Shown here: positions 49,641 through 57,862 of the stretch, piece by piece
Numbering within the stretch: the stretch's first letter is position 1
Layout: the number at the start of each line of letters is the position of its first letter
From: Pseudomonas azotoformans
Lineage (GTDB): Bacteria; Pseudomonadota; Gammaproteobacteria; Pseudomonadales; Pseudomonadaceae
Direction: 5' to 3'
DNA length: 64,000 bases
Assembly: GCF_900103345.1 (NCBI RefSeq)
Contig: NZ_LT629702.1
Coordinates: forward strand, 2,728,001-2,792,000
The notes under the pieces: model-generated
The model's input: only the letters and a program-made list of their open reading frames with translations
Databases searched by the model: none
Told to the model about the DNA's origin: nothing
Made by a program: the position numbers and the translations under genes

Positions 49641-50962
49641 GCTTCGATCCTCGGTTTGACCGCATTACGCGGCAGCAGCAACGACGCCACCGCCACCACC
49701 TGCCGCACACTCTTGCTCGCGCCGCCGCCACCGGACGGGCCGTTGGTATAAAGGGTTTCCACTTCGTTGCCGACGCGCACCGCTTCGCTGCGCTCTTCAC
49801 AGCGAGCCGCCACGCGCAGGCGCACTTCCCAGGGCTCCACCGTGCTGCGCGGGCCGTGCAGCGAGTCCATGCCGATCAGTTCGGCACGCACGTCCTGCAT
49901 CTTTACCCCCATCAACTCAAGGCGCTTGAGCACGACATCCCTCGCCAGCTGTGCCCGTGCGACAGCACCGGGGCCACCGTAGGACATCTGCCCTTCACCG
50001 ATCCATCCGTCCAGATAGCCAACACTCACCTTCAACTGTGCGGGACGCGAGCGCCCCCCAGCACCTTGGGCACGAACACGATCAGCGCCCTCCTCGACAA
50101 AACCCACCTGAGAAAAGTCGGCGGTCACATCCGGCGTCAGGTACGCGGCCGGATCATGCACTTCGTAGATCAGTTGCTCAGTGCAGGTGGCACGGCTGAC
50201 CCGCCCACCGGAGCCGGTGACCTTGGTGATCACGGCTTCACCGTCGGCATCAATCTCGGCCAGCGGGAAACCCAGGCGCGCCAGGTCATCCACATCCTTG
50301 AAACCCGGATCGGCAAAATAGCCGCCGCTGACTTGCCCGGCACACTCGAGCAGATGCCCCACCAAGGTGCCGCGCCCCAAGCGCTGCCAATCATCCTCCG
50401 TCCAGCCGAACTCAAACATCTGCGGTGCCAGGAACAGCGAGGGGTCGGCCACGCGCCCGGTGATCACCACATCCGCGTCAGCGTGCAACGCCTGCAGAAT
50501 GCCGTCGACGCCCAGGTAGGCATTCGCAGAGATCAACCGTTCGCCCAAAGAGCCGACGGTCTGGCCGTTATCCAACAAAAAATCAGGCTGCAACAGCGTC
50601 AACACATCGTCGCCCACCACAGCGAGCACCTTGAGATCCAGGCCCATCTCACCCGCAATTCGCCGCACTTCGGCCGCCGCCGAGACTGGGTTGGCCGCGC
50701 CCATATTGGTGATCACCCGCAGGCGACGGCGCCCGGTCTGCACCCCCACAAACGGCAGCACCCGGCGCATGCGCTCACTCAGCAGCGGATCGTAACCGCC
50801 CTGCGGATCGCTGATACGCGCCTGTTGCGCCAAGGCGATGGTGCGTTCAGCCAGGCATTCAAATACCAGGTAATCCAGGTCGCCGTGTTCGGCCAACTCG
50901 ACCGCAGGTTCGATACGGTCACCGGAATAGCCGGCACCAGAACCGATGCGCAAGGTTTTCAT
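49637..50962 (-). CDS. AtuA-family (DUF1446) protein, large subunit
   Basis: A 441-residue cytoplasmic protein of the AtuA/DUF1446 family. It opens with LRIGSGAGYSGDRIEPAVEL and contains VITNMGAANPVSAAAEVRRIA and DGILQALHADADVVITGRVADPSL, typical of the family. AtuA takes part in acyclic terpene catabolism, but relatives lie in many clusters for carboxylic acid breakdown, and the reaction is not established. It is translated just after a CitMHS transporter (1-nt gap) and coupled to the small subunit gene. With a citrate-type transporter and LysR regulator, a di- or tricarboxylate substrate is a reasonable inference. Confidence 0.85.
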   Translation of the reverse strand: MKTLRIGSGAGYSGDRIEPAVELAEHGDLDYLVFECLAERTIALAQQARISDPQGGYDPLLSERMRRVLPFVGVQTGRRRLRVITNMGAANPVSAAAEVRRIAGEMGLDLKVLAVVGDDVLTLLQPDFLLDNGQTVGSLGERLISANAYLGVDGILQALHADADVVITGRVADPSLFLAPQMFEFGWTEDDWQRLGRGTLVGHLLECAGQVSGGYFADPGFKDVDDLARLGFPLAEIDADGEAVITKVTGSGGRVSRATCTEQLIYEVHDPAAYLTPDVTADFSQVGFVEEGADRVRAQGAGGRSRPAQLKVSVGYLDGWIGEGQMSYGGPGAVARAQLARDVVLKRLELMGVKMQDVRAELIGMDSLHGPRSTVEPWEVRLRVAARCEERSEAVRVGNEVETLYTNGPSGGGGASKSVRQVVAVASLLLPRNAVKPRIEA

Positions 50963-50963
50963 C

Positions 50964-52256
50964 TCAAATCACTCCCAGGAGCAACGCGGTCAGGGTCATC
51001 AACACCGACGCGGCAAACAGAAACGGAATGGTGAAGCGCTGGTGATCGGCCAGTTCGACCTTGCACAGGCCCACCAACAGGAAGGTCGCGGGCGTCAGCG
51101 GGCTGACCGGGAAACCGGTGGTGTGCACCCCCAGCAACGAGGCCTGGGCGACTTGCAGTGGATCGACACCCAGGGCCTTGCCGACCTCGGCGATCACCGG
51201 CATTACGCCGAAATAGTAGGAATCGGGGTCAAACAGCATGCTCAACGGCATGGAAATGAAGCCCACCACCGCCGGGATCAACTTGCCATGGCCCGCCGGA
51301 ATCTGCGCCACCGCCACTTCGGCGATGGCCTTGAGCATGCCGGTGCCTTGCATGATCCCGGTGAACACCCCGGCGGCCAGCAGGATACTGGCCATGGTCA
51401 GAGCGGTCTTGGCATGGGCATCGATGCGGGCACGCTGGGCATCCACGTTCGGGTAGTTAATGCACAACGCCACTACGGTGCCGAGCATGAACATCACCAC
51501 TGGGTCGACCCAGCCGGCAATCATCACCACCATCACCAGCACGGTGAGGATCAGGTTGACCCAGAATAGGCGCGGGCGACGCAGCTTGATGTCGTCGTCG
51601 CTGAGCACCCGTTGCGGCACCGCATCCACCGTGGAGCCGGCGCCGAGGCCCAGGCGTTTTTCTTCGCGACGGCCCAGCCACCAGGCACAGGCAAACACAA
51701 AGATCAGGCCGACGATCTGCACCGGGATCAGCGGCTGGAACAGGTCTGCCACCGGCACATGCAGGGCGGCGGACGAACGCAACACCGGCCCGGTCCACGG
51801 CAGGAAGTTGACCCCGGCGGCCATCGCACAGACGCAGGCGAGGATGCGTTTATCGATGCCCAGCCGCGTATACAGCGGCAACATGGCCGGCACCGTCACC
51901 AGGAAGGTCACCGCGCCGGAGCCGTCCAGGTGCACCAGCAGCGCAAGGGTCGCGGTGCCTACAACAATGCGTGTAGGACGCGTCCCTACCGTGCGCAGGA
52001 TGCGATCAATGATGGGGTCGAGCATGCCGGCATCGGTCATGATCCCGAAAAACAGAATCGCAAAGACGAACATGCCGACCACGGGGGCGACGTTCTTGAT
52101 CCCGGTGATGATGAAGGCACTGGTTTGCAGGCCGAACCCGCCGAGCAGTGCGGCGATGATCGGCAAGGCGATCAGGGCCACCAGCGGCGAGAGGCGTTTG
52201 CTCATGACGGCAGCGAGCAGGCACAGGATGGTGATGACACCCAGGGTAGCGAGCAT
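50964..52256 (-). CDS. CitMHS-family citrate/tricarboxylate:cation symporter
   Basis: A 430-residue membrane protein with about 12 helices of the CitMHS family (metal-citrate:H+ symporters such as CitM of Bacillus). Typical segments are LATLGVITILCLLAAVMSKR at the N-terminus, HLDGSGAVTFLVTVPAMLP in the first half, and LFDPDSYYFGVMPVIAEVG in the second. Members import citrate complexed with Mg or Ca, or related polycarboxylates. It is the first gene of the leftward three-gene operon, divergent from its probable LysR regulator, with 111 bp between them. Confidence 0.9.
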   Translation of the reverse strand: MLATLGVITILCLLAAVMSKRLSPLVALIALPIIAALLGGFGLQTSAFIITGIKNVAPVVGMFVFAILFFGIMTDAGMLDPIIDRILRTVGTRPTRIVVGTATLALLVHLDGSGAVTFLVTVPAMLPLYTRLGIDKRILACVCAMAAGVNFLPWTGPVLRSSAALHVPVADLFQPLIPVQIVGLIFVFACAWWLGRREEKRLGLGAGSTVDAVPQRVLSDDDIKLRRPRLFWVNLILTVLVMVVMIAGWVDPVVMFMLGTVVALCINYPNVDAQRARIDAHAKTALTMASILLAAGVFTGIMQGTGMLKAIAEVAVAQIPAGHGKLIPAVVGFISMPLSMLFDPDSYYFGVMPVIAEVGKALGVDPLQVAQASLLGVHTTGFPVSPLTPATFLLVGLCKVELADHQRFTIPFLFAASVLMTLTALLLGVI

Positions 52257-52367
52257 GGGTTACTCCAGAGCGGCCTTTTTGGCCGGTTATTGTTTTCCCT
52301 GGAGTATTGGAAGCAGGTTAGTCTTTGTAAATTGGAATATTCACCCGTTAGTGTTCGGAAAAACAAA

Positions 52368-53297
52368 ATGAAGAACAGTATCCAACACATTCAGGCATTT
52401 CTTACGGTGGCCCGTACTGGCAGTTTCACCAAGGCGGCCAATGAGCTGCATCTGTCGCCTTCTGCGCTGACGGTGCAGGTGCAACAACTGGAAGACTGGC
52501 TCGGCGTCGCCTTGCTCGACCGCAGCCCGCGCCACGTCAGCATCACCGTCGCCGGCCAGGAGGCCCGCGGGCCGATGGAAAAACTGCTGCTGGACCTGGA
52601 CAACATCGTCAGCGGGTCCCGCGACCTGGCGGCGTTGCGCCGAGGCGTGGTGACCATCGCCGCCCTGCCCTCGGTCTGTGCCGGCAGCCTGCCGCCGGTG
52701 CTGCGCCTGTTTCGCGAGCGTTTTGCCGGAATCGAAGTACGCCTGCATGACCTGGTCGCCCATCGCATTCATGCCCAGGTACGTTCCGGCGAGGTGGATT
52801 TCGGCGTAGGTGTGCGCGCTCGGCTCAGCCACGGGCTGGAATTCGTGCCGGTGCTGAACGATCGCCTGTGTGCGTTCGTGCCGGTGGATCACCCCCTCAC
52901 CCGCCATCGCCGACTGACCCTGGAGCAACTGGCGGACCAGCCGATCATCCTCACCGGCCGCGACAGCAGCGTGCGCGAGCAAGTGGATGCACTGTTCGAT
53001 CAGACACGCCTGACGATGAACGCGGGCATGGAAGCCAACTACATGTCGACGGTATTGGCGCTGGTGCGCCAGGGGTTGGGGATCAGTGTGCTGCCGGAAT
53101 CGGCGGCGGACAGCTTGGCGGGGTTGAAGCGCATGCCCATCGATCATCCCGGGGTGAACCGCGAGATCGGCTTGATCACTCGCAGCGGGATGGGCCTGAG
53201 CCCGGCGGCGCAGCGTTGTTTCGACTTGCTGAACGAACAACTGAATGTGGGAGGGGGCTTGCCCCCGATAGCAGAGTGTCAGTCACACATCAGTTGA
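52368..53297 (+). CDS. LysR-family regulator with repeat-derived C-terminus
   Basis: A 309-residue LysR-type regulator. The N-terminal winged HTH (residues 1-60: FLTVARTGSFTKAANELHLS) is followed by the two-lobed effector domain (about 90-293). It is divergent from the CitMHS/AtuA operon and should control it in response to its substrate. The last 16 codons (V onward in QLNVGGGLPPIAECQSHIS) are read through a REPIN that starts at 53246, so the natural stop codon has been lost or replaced. The tail lies beyond the effector domain and probably does no harm. The ATG at 52368 is preceded by a weak GGAAAAACAAA region. Confidence 0.9.
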   Translation: MKNSIQHIQAFLTVARTGSFTKAANELHLSPSALTVQVQQLEDWLGVALLDRSPRHVSITVAGQEARGPMEKLLLDLDNIVSGSRDLAALRRGVVTIAALPSVCAGSLPPVLRLFRERFAGIEVRLHDLVAHRIHAQVRSGEVDFGVGVRARLSHGLEFVPVLNDRLCAFVPVDHPLTRHRRLTLEQLADQPIILTGRDSSVREQVDALFDQTRLTMNAGMEANYMSTVLALVRQGLGISVLPESAADSLAGLKRMPIDHPGVNREIGLITRSGMGLSPAAQRCFDLLNEQLNVGGGLPPIAECQSHIS

Positions 53298-53333
53298 CTG
53301 ATACACCGCAATCGGGGGCAAGCCCCTCCCACA
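53246..53333. repeat. REPIN copy B, right border of the citrate-transporter cassette
   Basis: TGTGGGAGGGGGCTTGCCCCC on the left and GGGGGCAAGCCCCTCCCACA on the right with a 47-bp middle. It is the inverse-orientation twin of 49230-49318 and overlaps the 3' end of the LysR gene. The GST gene ends 4 bp further on. Confidence 0.92.
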
Positions 53334-53336
53334 GGT

Positions 53337-53939
53337 TTAACCGAGCATGGCCACATGCTTGGGATGGCTGGCAACCCTCTTCAACCAAGCCTGCACCGCC
53401 GGATAAGCGTCCAAGTCAAAACCACCCTCATTCGCCACATGGGTATAGGCATACAACGCCACATCCGCGATGGAGAACTGCTCGCCCACCAGGTACGGCG
53501 TCAGTTGCAGTTGGCGTTCCATGACCTTGAGCGCCTTGTAACCGCCTTTGTGCAGCTTCTTGTATTCCTCCAGGCGATCCTCGGGCAGGCCCAGGTAAAA
53601 CTGGATAAACCGCGCCACCGCAATGTACGGCTCATGGCTGTACTGCTCGAAGAACTGCCACTGCAACACCTGGGTACGCAGGCGCGGTTCGCTGGGCAGG
53701 AACTCGCTGCCATCGGCAAGGAAGTTGAGGATCGCGTTGGATTCCCACAGGCAGGTGCCGTCTTCCAGCTCCAGCACGGGGATCTTGCCGTTGGGGTTCT
53801 TCGCCAGGAACTCGGCGGTCTGGGTGTCACCCTTGAGGATGTCCACATCGATCCATTGGTAGGGAATGCCCAGTAGGCTGAGCATCAATTTGACCTTGTA
53901 GCAGTTGCCCGACTTGTAATCGCCATAAACCTTGTACAT
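53337..53939 (-). CDS. glutathione S-transferase family protein
   Basis: A 200-residue GST with a thioredoxin-fold N-terminal domain (residues 1-80; YGDYKSGNCYKVKLMLSLLG, cis-Pro in NGKIPVLELEDG and the glutathione-binding ESNAIL) and an all-helical C-terminal domain (about 90-200; FSIADVALYAYTHVANEGG is the capping motif). The Ser in SGNCYK is in the usual catalytic place. The substrate is unknown. It lies 10 bp downstream of the aminotransferase gene on the same strand and is probably co-transcribed. Its stop codon is 4 bp from a REPIN. Confidence 0.92.
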   Translation of the reverse strand: MYKVYGDYKSGNCYKVKLMLSLLGIPYQWIDVDILKGDTQTAEFLAKNPNGKIPVLELEDGTCLWESNAILNFLADGSEFLPSEPRLRTQVLQWQFFEQYSHEPYIAVARFIQFYLGLPEDRLEEYKKLHKGGYKALKVMERQLQLTPYLVGEQFSIADVALYAYTHVANEGGFDLDAYPAVQAWLKRVASHPKHVAMLG

Positions 53940-53949
53940 GGGGCTCCCC

Positions 53950-55116
53950 TTATGCCGCTTGCGCGTGCTGTGCTTGACGGATCACCGCGGCCAGGCGCTT
54001 GAGACCTTCATCCAAACGGGCCGGGTCGATGTGGCTGAAATTGAGCCGCAACGAACCCAGGTGTCGGTCGGGCTCGGAAAAGAACGGTTCACCGGGCATG
54101 AACGCAACGTCCTGGTCGAGCGCTTGAGCCAACAAGGTGCGGGTGTCGAGCGGCTGTTTCAAGGTCAGCCAGAAGAATAAACCGCCCTGGGGCACCTGCC
54201 AGTCGGCCAACTCGGCGAAGTGACGCTCCAGCGCCGACTGGAAAGCATCGCGGCGCTCGCGATAAAAGCTGCGCAGTTGCGCCAGGTGCTGCTGGTAGTG
54301 CTCCGTGCCGATCCACTGCATGGCCTGCCATTGGCCGACGCGGTTGGTGTGCAAGTCCGCCGATTGCTTGAGCTTGAGCAGGTGCGGGAACAGATCCGGG
54401 CTGGCGATCAGGTAGCCCACGCGCAGCCCCGGCAACAGGGTCTTGGACACGGTGCCGGTGTAGATCCAGCTGGCTTTTTTCAAGCGCCCGACGATGGGTT
54501 TGGCGCTGCCGCCGTCGAAGGTCAGCTCGCGGTAGGGTTCGTCTTCGATCAGGGTCACGCCGAACTCATCGAGCAAAGCGGCGACGGCTTCGCGCTTGGC
54601 CTCGCTGTAGCGCACGGCCGAGGGGTTCTGGAACGTTGGGATCAAGTAGATGAAGGCCGGGCGATGGCGCTCAAGATTGGCACGCAACGCGGCCAGATCC
54701 GGGCCGTCGGCTTCCAGTGGCACAGTGAGGCAATCGGCGCCGAACAGTTGGAAGATCTGCAACGCGGCCAGGTAGGTAGGCCCTTCCAACAGAATCTGGG
54801 TGCCCTTGTCGATGTACAGCTTGGCCGCCAGGTCCAGGGTTTGTTGGGAACCGCTGACCACCAGCACCTGGCAGGCCTGGCACGGTACACCCAGGGCACG
54901 CGCCTCGGCGGCGAGCAGTTCGCGCAGCTGCGGTTCGCCTTCGCTCATGCCGTATTGGCCGATGTTCAGCGGCATGTCGTCCCAGTTCAAGGCAGGCAGC
55001 ATGGCTTCGGCCGGCAGGCCACCGGCGAACGACATCACTTCCGGACGCTGGGCTGCCGCGAGGATTTCACGGATCAGGGAGCTTTTGAGGCGCGTAACAC
55101 GTTCAGAGAAGGCCAT
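53950..55116 (-). CDS. PLP-dependent aminotransferase (class I/II, MocR-domain-like fold)
   Basis: A 388-residue fold-type I aminotransferase. The PLP Lys is in IYTGTVSKTLLPGLRVGYL (near residue 225), with supporting residues in VVSGSQQTLDLAAKLYIDKG, LIPTFQNPSAVRYSEAKRE and LIEDEPYRELTF. The N-terminus (RPEVMSFAGGLPAEAMLP) is typical of the 2-aminoadipate/kynurenine aminotransferase-like group. No winged HTH is present, so it is not a MocR regulator. The start at 55116 is set by MAFSERVTRLK; the long open extension upstream is antisense to the MarR gene and rejected. It is divergent from the MarR gene and followed by a GST gene. Confidence 0.9.
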   Translation of the reverse strand: MAFSERVTRLKSSLIREILAAAQRPEVMSFAGGLPAEAMLPALNWDDMPLNIGQYGMSEGEPQLRELLAAEARALGVPCQACQVLVVSGSQQTLDLAAKLYIDKGTQILLEGPTYLAALQIFQLFGADCLTVPLEADGPDLAALRANLERHRPAFIYLIPTFQNPSAVRYSEAKREAVAALLDEFGVTLIEDEPYRELTFDGGSAKPIVGRLKKASWIYTGTVSKTLLPGLRVGYLIASPDLFPHLLKLKQSADLHTNRVGQWQAMQWIGTEHYQQHLAQLRSFYRERRDAFQSALERHFAELADWQVPQGGLFFWLTLKQPLDTRTLLAQALDQDVAFMPGEPFFSEPDRHLGSLRLNFSHIDPARLDEGLKRLAAVIRQAQHAQAA

Positions 55117-55149
55117 GGGGTCACCGGTAGCGAAGACTGTGGGAAATAC

Positions 55150-55164
55150 GTCAAACTGGTTGAC
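55150..55164. promoter_or_regulatory. palindrome between the aminotransferase and MarR genes
   Basis: GTCAA-ACTGG-TTGAC is a perfect 5 + 5 bp inverted repeat in the 81-bp gap between two divergent genes, 34 bp from one start codon and 33 bp from the other. Its central placement suits a MarR-type operator controlling both. Confidence 0.5.
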
Positions 55165-55197
55165 CGAAATTACGACGACTCGCACGGATACGTCAAT

Positions 55198-55632
55198 ATG
55201 CTTGACCTTAAAAACCCCACCGCCCAGCAGGCCGCCATGGAAGCGTTCTTCTTCGGCTACCAGGCGTTTACCGCCAAAGCCGACGAAATGCTCGAGCGCC
55301 GTGGACTGAGCCGGGTGCACCAGCGCATCGTGTTTTTCATTGCGCGCTACCCGGCGTTGAGCGTCAAGGAACTGCTGGAACTGCTCGGCGTGAGCAAGCA
55401 GGCGCTGAACATACCGCTGCGTCAATTGCAGGAGATGCACCTGGTCAACAGCGTTGCGTCCGAGACAGACAAGCGCAAACGCCTGCTGGAGTTGACCGAG
55501 GAAGGCCTGCGTTTCGAGCAGTCACTGCGCCGCGAGCAGGTGAAGTTGCTGCAACGCGCCTTCAGTGACGCGGGCGAAGACGCGGTGGTTGGGTGGCTGG
55601 CGGTGAATCAGGCGCTCGCCAACCAACCCTGA
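55198..55632 (+). CDS. MarR-family transcriptional regulator
   Basis: A 144-residue winged-helix regulator of the MarR family. The recognition region is LSVKELLELLGVSKQALNIP (about residues 58-77) and the wing follows in NSVASETDKRKRLLELTEEG. Helices at both ends form the dimer. The N-terminus contains AFFFGYQAFTAKADEMLERR, a stretch shared by Pseudomonas MarR proteins paired with PLP aminotransferases. It is divergent from the aminotransferase gene and likely regulates it. The ATG at 55198 fits the family length; its ribosome site is weak. Confidence 0.9.
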   Translation: MLDLKNPTAQQAAMEAFFFGYQAFTAKADEMLERRGLSRVHQRIVFFIARYPALSVKELLELLGVSKQALNIPLRQLQEMHLVNSVASETDKRKRLLELTEEGLRFEQSLRREQVKLLQRAFSDAGEDAVVGWLAVNQALANQP

Positions 55633-55650
55633 TGCGGTGGTGACTCTCCT

Positions 55651-55694
55651 GGGGCCGCTACGCGCCCCAACGCGGGGCAAGCCCGCTCACCACA
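55651..55694. repeat. single REP half-element after the MarR gene
   Basis: GGGGCCGCTACGCGCCCC followed by AACGCGGGGCAAGCCCGCTCACCACA, the right half of the family found at 17684 and 30141. No matching left half is seen nearby. Confidence 0.75.
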
Positions 55695-55746
55695 CAATCG
55701 TGTGGTTGCCTTTCATCTCTTTCGTGCAGCAGATAGAAAACATTAT

Positions 55747-55774
55747 TTGCTTTATTTGTATACAAAAGCATAAT
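55747..55774 (+). promoter_or_regulatory. promoter of the purine permease with operator in the spacer
   Basis: A -35-like TTGCTT (55747-55752) and a -10-like CATAAT (55769-55774) are 16 bp apart. The spacer holds the perfect palindrome TTTGTATACAAA (55755-55766). A repressor bound there would block the promoter. TTGTATACAA recurs near the purine-degradation genes at the right end of the window. Confidence 0.65.
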
Positions 55775-55876
55775 TCGCTTCGTGCGAGTTCCTGACCTAT
55801 TGGTCAACAAACCCGCCAGTACCTCTCAGCGCTTCGGCGCTGGCCATAACAATAAAATGCTTGAGGAGTACTCGCT

Positions 55877-57223
55877 GTGGATAGCCGCAAATCCGAAGCC
55901 TCGACGCTGGACCTTGCCCCCTCACCAAACGGCTGGCTGGAACGCCTGTTCAAACTGCGCTTGCATGGCACCACAGTGAAGACCGAGCTGATCGCCGGCC
56001 TCACCACCTTCATCACCATGGCCTACATCATCTTCGTCAACCCCAACATCATGGCCGACGCGGGCATCGATCACGGTGCGGCGTTCGTCGCCACCTGCAT
56101 CGCCGCCGCACTCGGTTGCCTGTTGATGGGCCTGTACGCCAACTGGCCGGTGGGCCTGGCGCCAGGCATGGGTTTGAATGCGTTTTTCACCTACACCGTG
56201 GTCGGCACCATGGGCTACACCTGGCAGACCGCGCTCGGCGCCGTGTTTATCTCCGGCGTGCTGTTCATGTTCCTGACCCTGTCGCGGGTGCGTGAATGGC
56301 TGCTCAACAGCATCCCCGTGAGCCTGCGCCACGCCATGGGCGCCGGCGTCGGCCTGTTCCTCGGGGTGATCGGCCTGAAGACCGCCGGCATCATCGTCGA
56401 AAGCCCGGCGACCTTGATCAAGCTCGGTTCACTGCACGAGCCGGCGCCATTGCTGGCGGCGGTGTGCTTCCTGCTGATCGCCATCCTCAGCTACCACCGG
56501 GTTTTTGGCGCCATCCTGATCAGCATCATCGCCGTGACACTGGCCGGCTGGGGCCTGGGGCTGGTGCACTACAACGGCTTTATCTCCACGCCGCCGAGCC
56601 TGGCGCCGACCTGGATGGCGATGGATATAGCGGGTGTATTCAATGTCAGCATGATCAGCGTGGTATTTGCTTTTCTTTTTGTACACATGTTCGACACCGC
56701 AGGTACACTGATGGGCGTCGCGCAACGGGCCGGATTGGTCAATGCCGACGGCAAGATCGACAACCTGTCCCGCGCATTGAAGGCCGACAGTGCCTCCAGC
56801 GTGTTCGGTGCCATGGTCGGTGTTCCGCCGGTGACCAGCTACGTGGAAAGTGCTGCGGGCGTGGCCGCAGGTGGCCGTACCGGGTTGACGGCCGTCACCG
56901 TCGGCGTGCTGTTTGTAGCCGCGATGTTTTTTGCACCGCTGGCCGGGATGATTCCGGCCTATGCCACCGCAGGTGCGCTGATTTACGTGGCAATGCTGAT
57001 GATGGCAAGCATGGCCCATATCAATTGGGATGAAGCCACCGACAGCATCCCGGCGATTGTCACCGCGATCATGATGCCGCTGACGTTCTCGGTCGCCGAT
57101 GGGATTGCCCTGGGGTTTATCACCTACGTGGCCCTCAAGGCCGGTACCGGCAAGTACCGCGAGATTTCCGTCAGCTTGTGGGTACTGTGCGCGATTTTCA
57201 TCGCGAAATTCATATTTCTATAA
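55877..57223 (+). CDS. NCS2-family purine permease (hypoxanthine/guanine or adenine type, AzgA-like)
   Basis: A 448-residue transporter with about 13 membrane segments of the AzgA branch of the NCS2 family, which imports adenine, guanine or hypoxanthine with protons. Family marks are TFITMAYIIFVNPNIMADAG, GLAPGMGLNAFFTYTVV, HMFDTAGTLMGVAQRAGLV and GVPPVTSYVESAAGVAAGGR. The start is the GTG at 55877, with GAGGAG well placed upstream; an internal ATG is less well supported. Its promoter carries a palindrome shared with the hydroxyisourate hydrolase region. The LysE gene follows after 12 bp and is probably co-transcribed. Confidence 0.92.
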   Translation: MDSRKSEASTLDLAPSPNGWLERLFKLRLHGTTVKTELIAGLTTFITMAYIIFVNPNIMADAGIDHGAAFVATCIAAALGCLLMGLYANWPVGLAPGMGLNAFFTYTVVGTMGYTWQTALGAVFISGVLFMFLTLSRVREWLLNSIPVSLRHAMGAGVGLFLGVIGLKTAGIIVESPATLIKLGSLHEPAPLLAAVCFLLIAILSYHRVFGAILISIIAVTLAGWGLGLVHYNGFISTPPSLAPTWMAMDIAGVFNVSMISVVFAFLFVHMFDTAGTLMGVAQRAGLVNADGKIDNLSRALKADSASSVFGAMVGVPPVTSYVESAAGVAAGGRTGLTAVTVGVLFVAAMFFAPLAGMIPAYATAGALIYVAMLMMASMAHINWDEATDSIPAIVTAIMMPLTFSVADGIALGFITYVALKAGTGKYREISVSLWVLCAIFIAKFIFL

Positions 57224-57235
57224 GAGGTGTTAGGC

Positions 57236-57862
57236 ATGAGTCTGGAAACCTGGTTGTTGTTCAGTGGCGCTGCATTGGTGGTTATCCTGATCCCCGGGCC
57301 GCTGTCGTTGTTGATGATCAGCAACAGCCTCAACTATGGCTTGCGCCGCTCCTACCCCGCCTTCCTCGGTGGCGTAAGCGCCTCGATCTGCCTGCTCAGC
57401 GCTTCAGCGCTGGGCCTGGGCGCCCTGCTGCTGGCCTCGGAACATCTGTTCAGCGCGCTGAAGATCGTCGGCGCGCTGTACCTGTTTTACCTTGCCTGGC
57501 AGAGTTGGCAGCAGTCGCGCCAGCCAAGCCAGGGCGCCGACGTCCCGCAGGCCGCGCCGACGCCACGCTTTCGCGCCCTGTTCGGGCGCGCGTTTGTGCT
57601 GGGCGCCAGCAACCCCAAGGACATCCTGTTCTTTGCCGCGTTCCTGCCGCAGTTTCTCAACAGCCAGCAGCCGTTCCTGGCGCAGTTGCTGATCATGATC
57701 GCCACCTGGACCGTGCTCGACCTGCTGTGCAAGCTGGCCTACGGCTTGAGTGCCCACGGCGCTGCGCGCTACCTGCGCAGTGGCAAGGGCCAGGGCTGGT
57801 TCAACCGGGTCAGCGCCGGGCTGTTCGGTGGCGCAGGCGCGCTGTCGTTGCTCAAGAGCTGA
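57236..57862 (+). CDS. LysE/RhtB-family amino-acid exporter
   Basis: A 208-residue, six-helix exporter of the LysE/RhtB family. The N-terminal motif GPLSLLMISNSLNYGLRRSY is the usual GPN-type stretch, and NPKDILFFAAFLPQFL is the second family motif. It exports amino acids or related compounds; the substrate is unknown. The ATG at 57236 has AAGAGGTG upstream; a GTG three codons earlier is less likely. It is 12 bp after the purine permease. Its last 11 bp overlap the end of the giant toxin gene on the other strand. Confidence 0.9.
   Translation: MSLETWLLFSGAALVVILIPGPLSLLMISNSLNYGLRRSYPAFLGGVSASICLLSASALGLGALLLASEHLFSALKIVGALYLFYLAWQSWQQSRQPSQGADVPQAAPTPRFRALFGRAFVLGASNPKDILFFAAFLPQFLNSQQPFLAQLLIMIATWTVLDLLCKLAYGLSAHGAARYLRSGKGQGWFNRVSAGLFGGAGALSLLKS

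Noticed and set aside
52341..53240. 299-codon minus-strand frame opposite the LysR gene
   Set aside because: Antisense shadow; the LysR protein on the plus strand has clear HTH and effector domains.
55117..55440. 108-codon N-terminal extension of the aminotransferase
   Set aside because: It runs antisense through the MarR gene; the aminotransferase family begins at MAFSERVTRLK.
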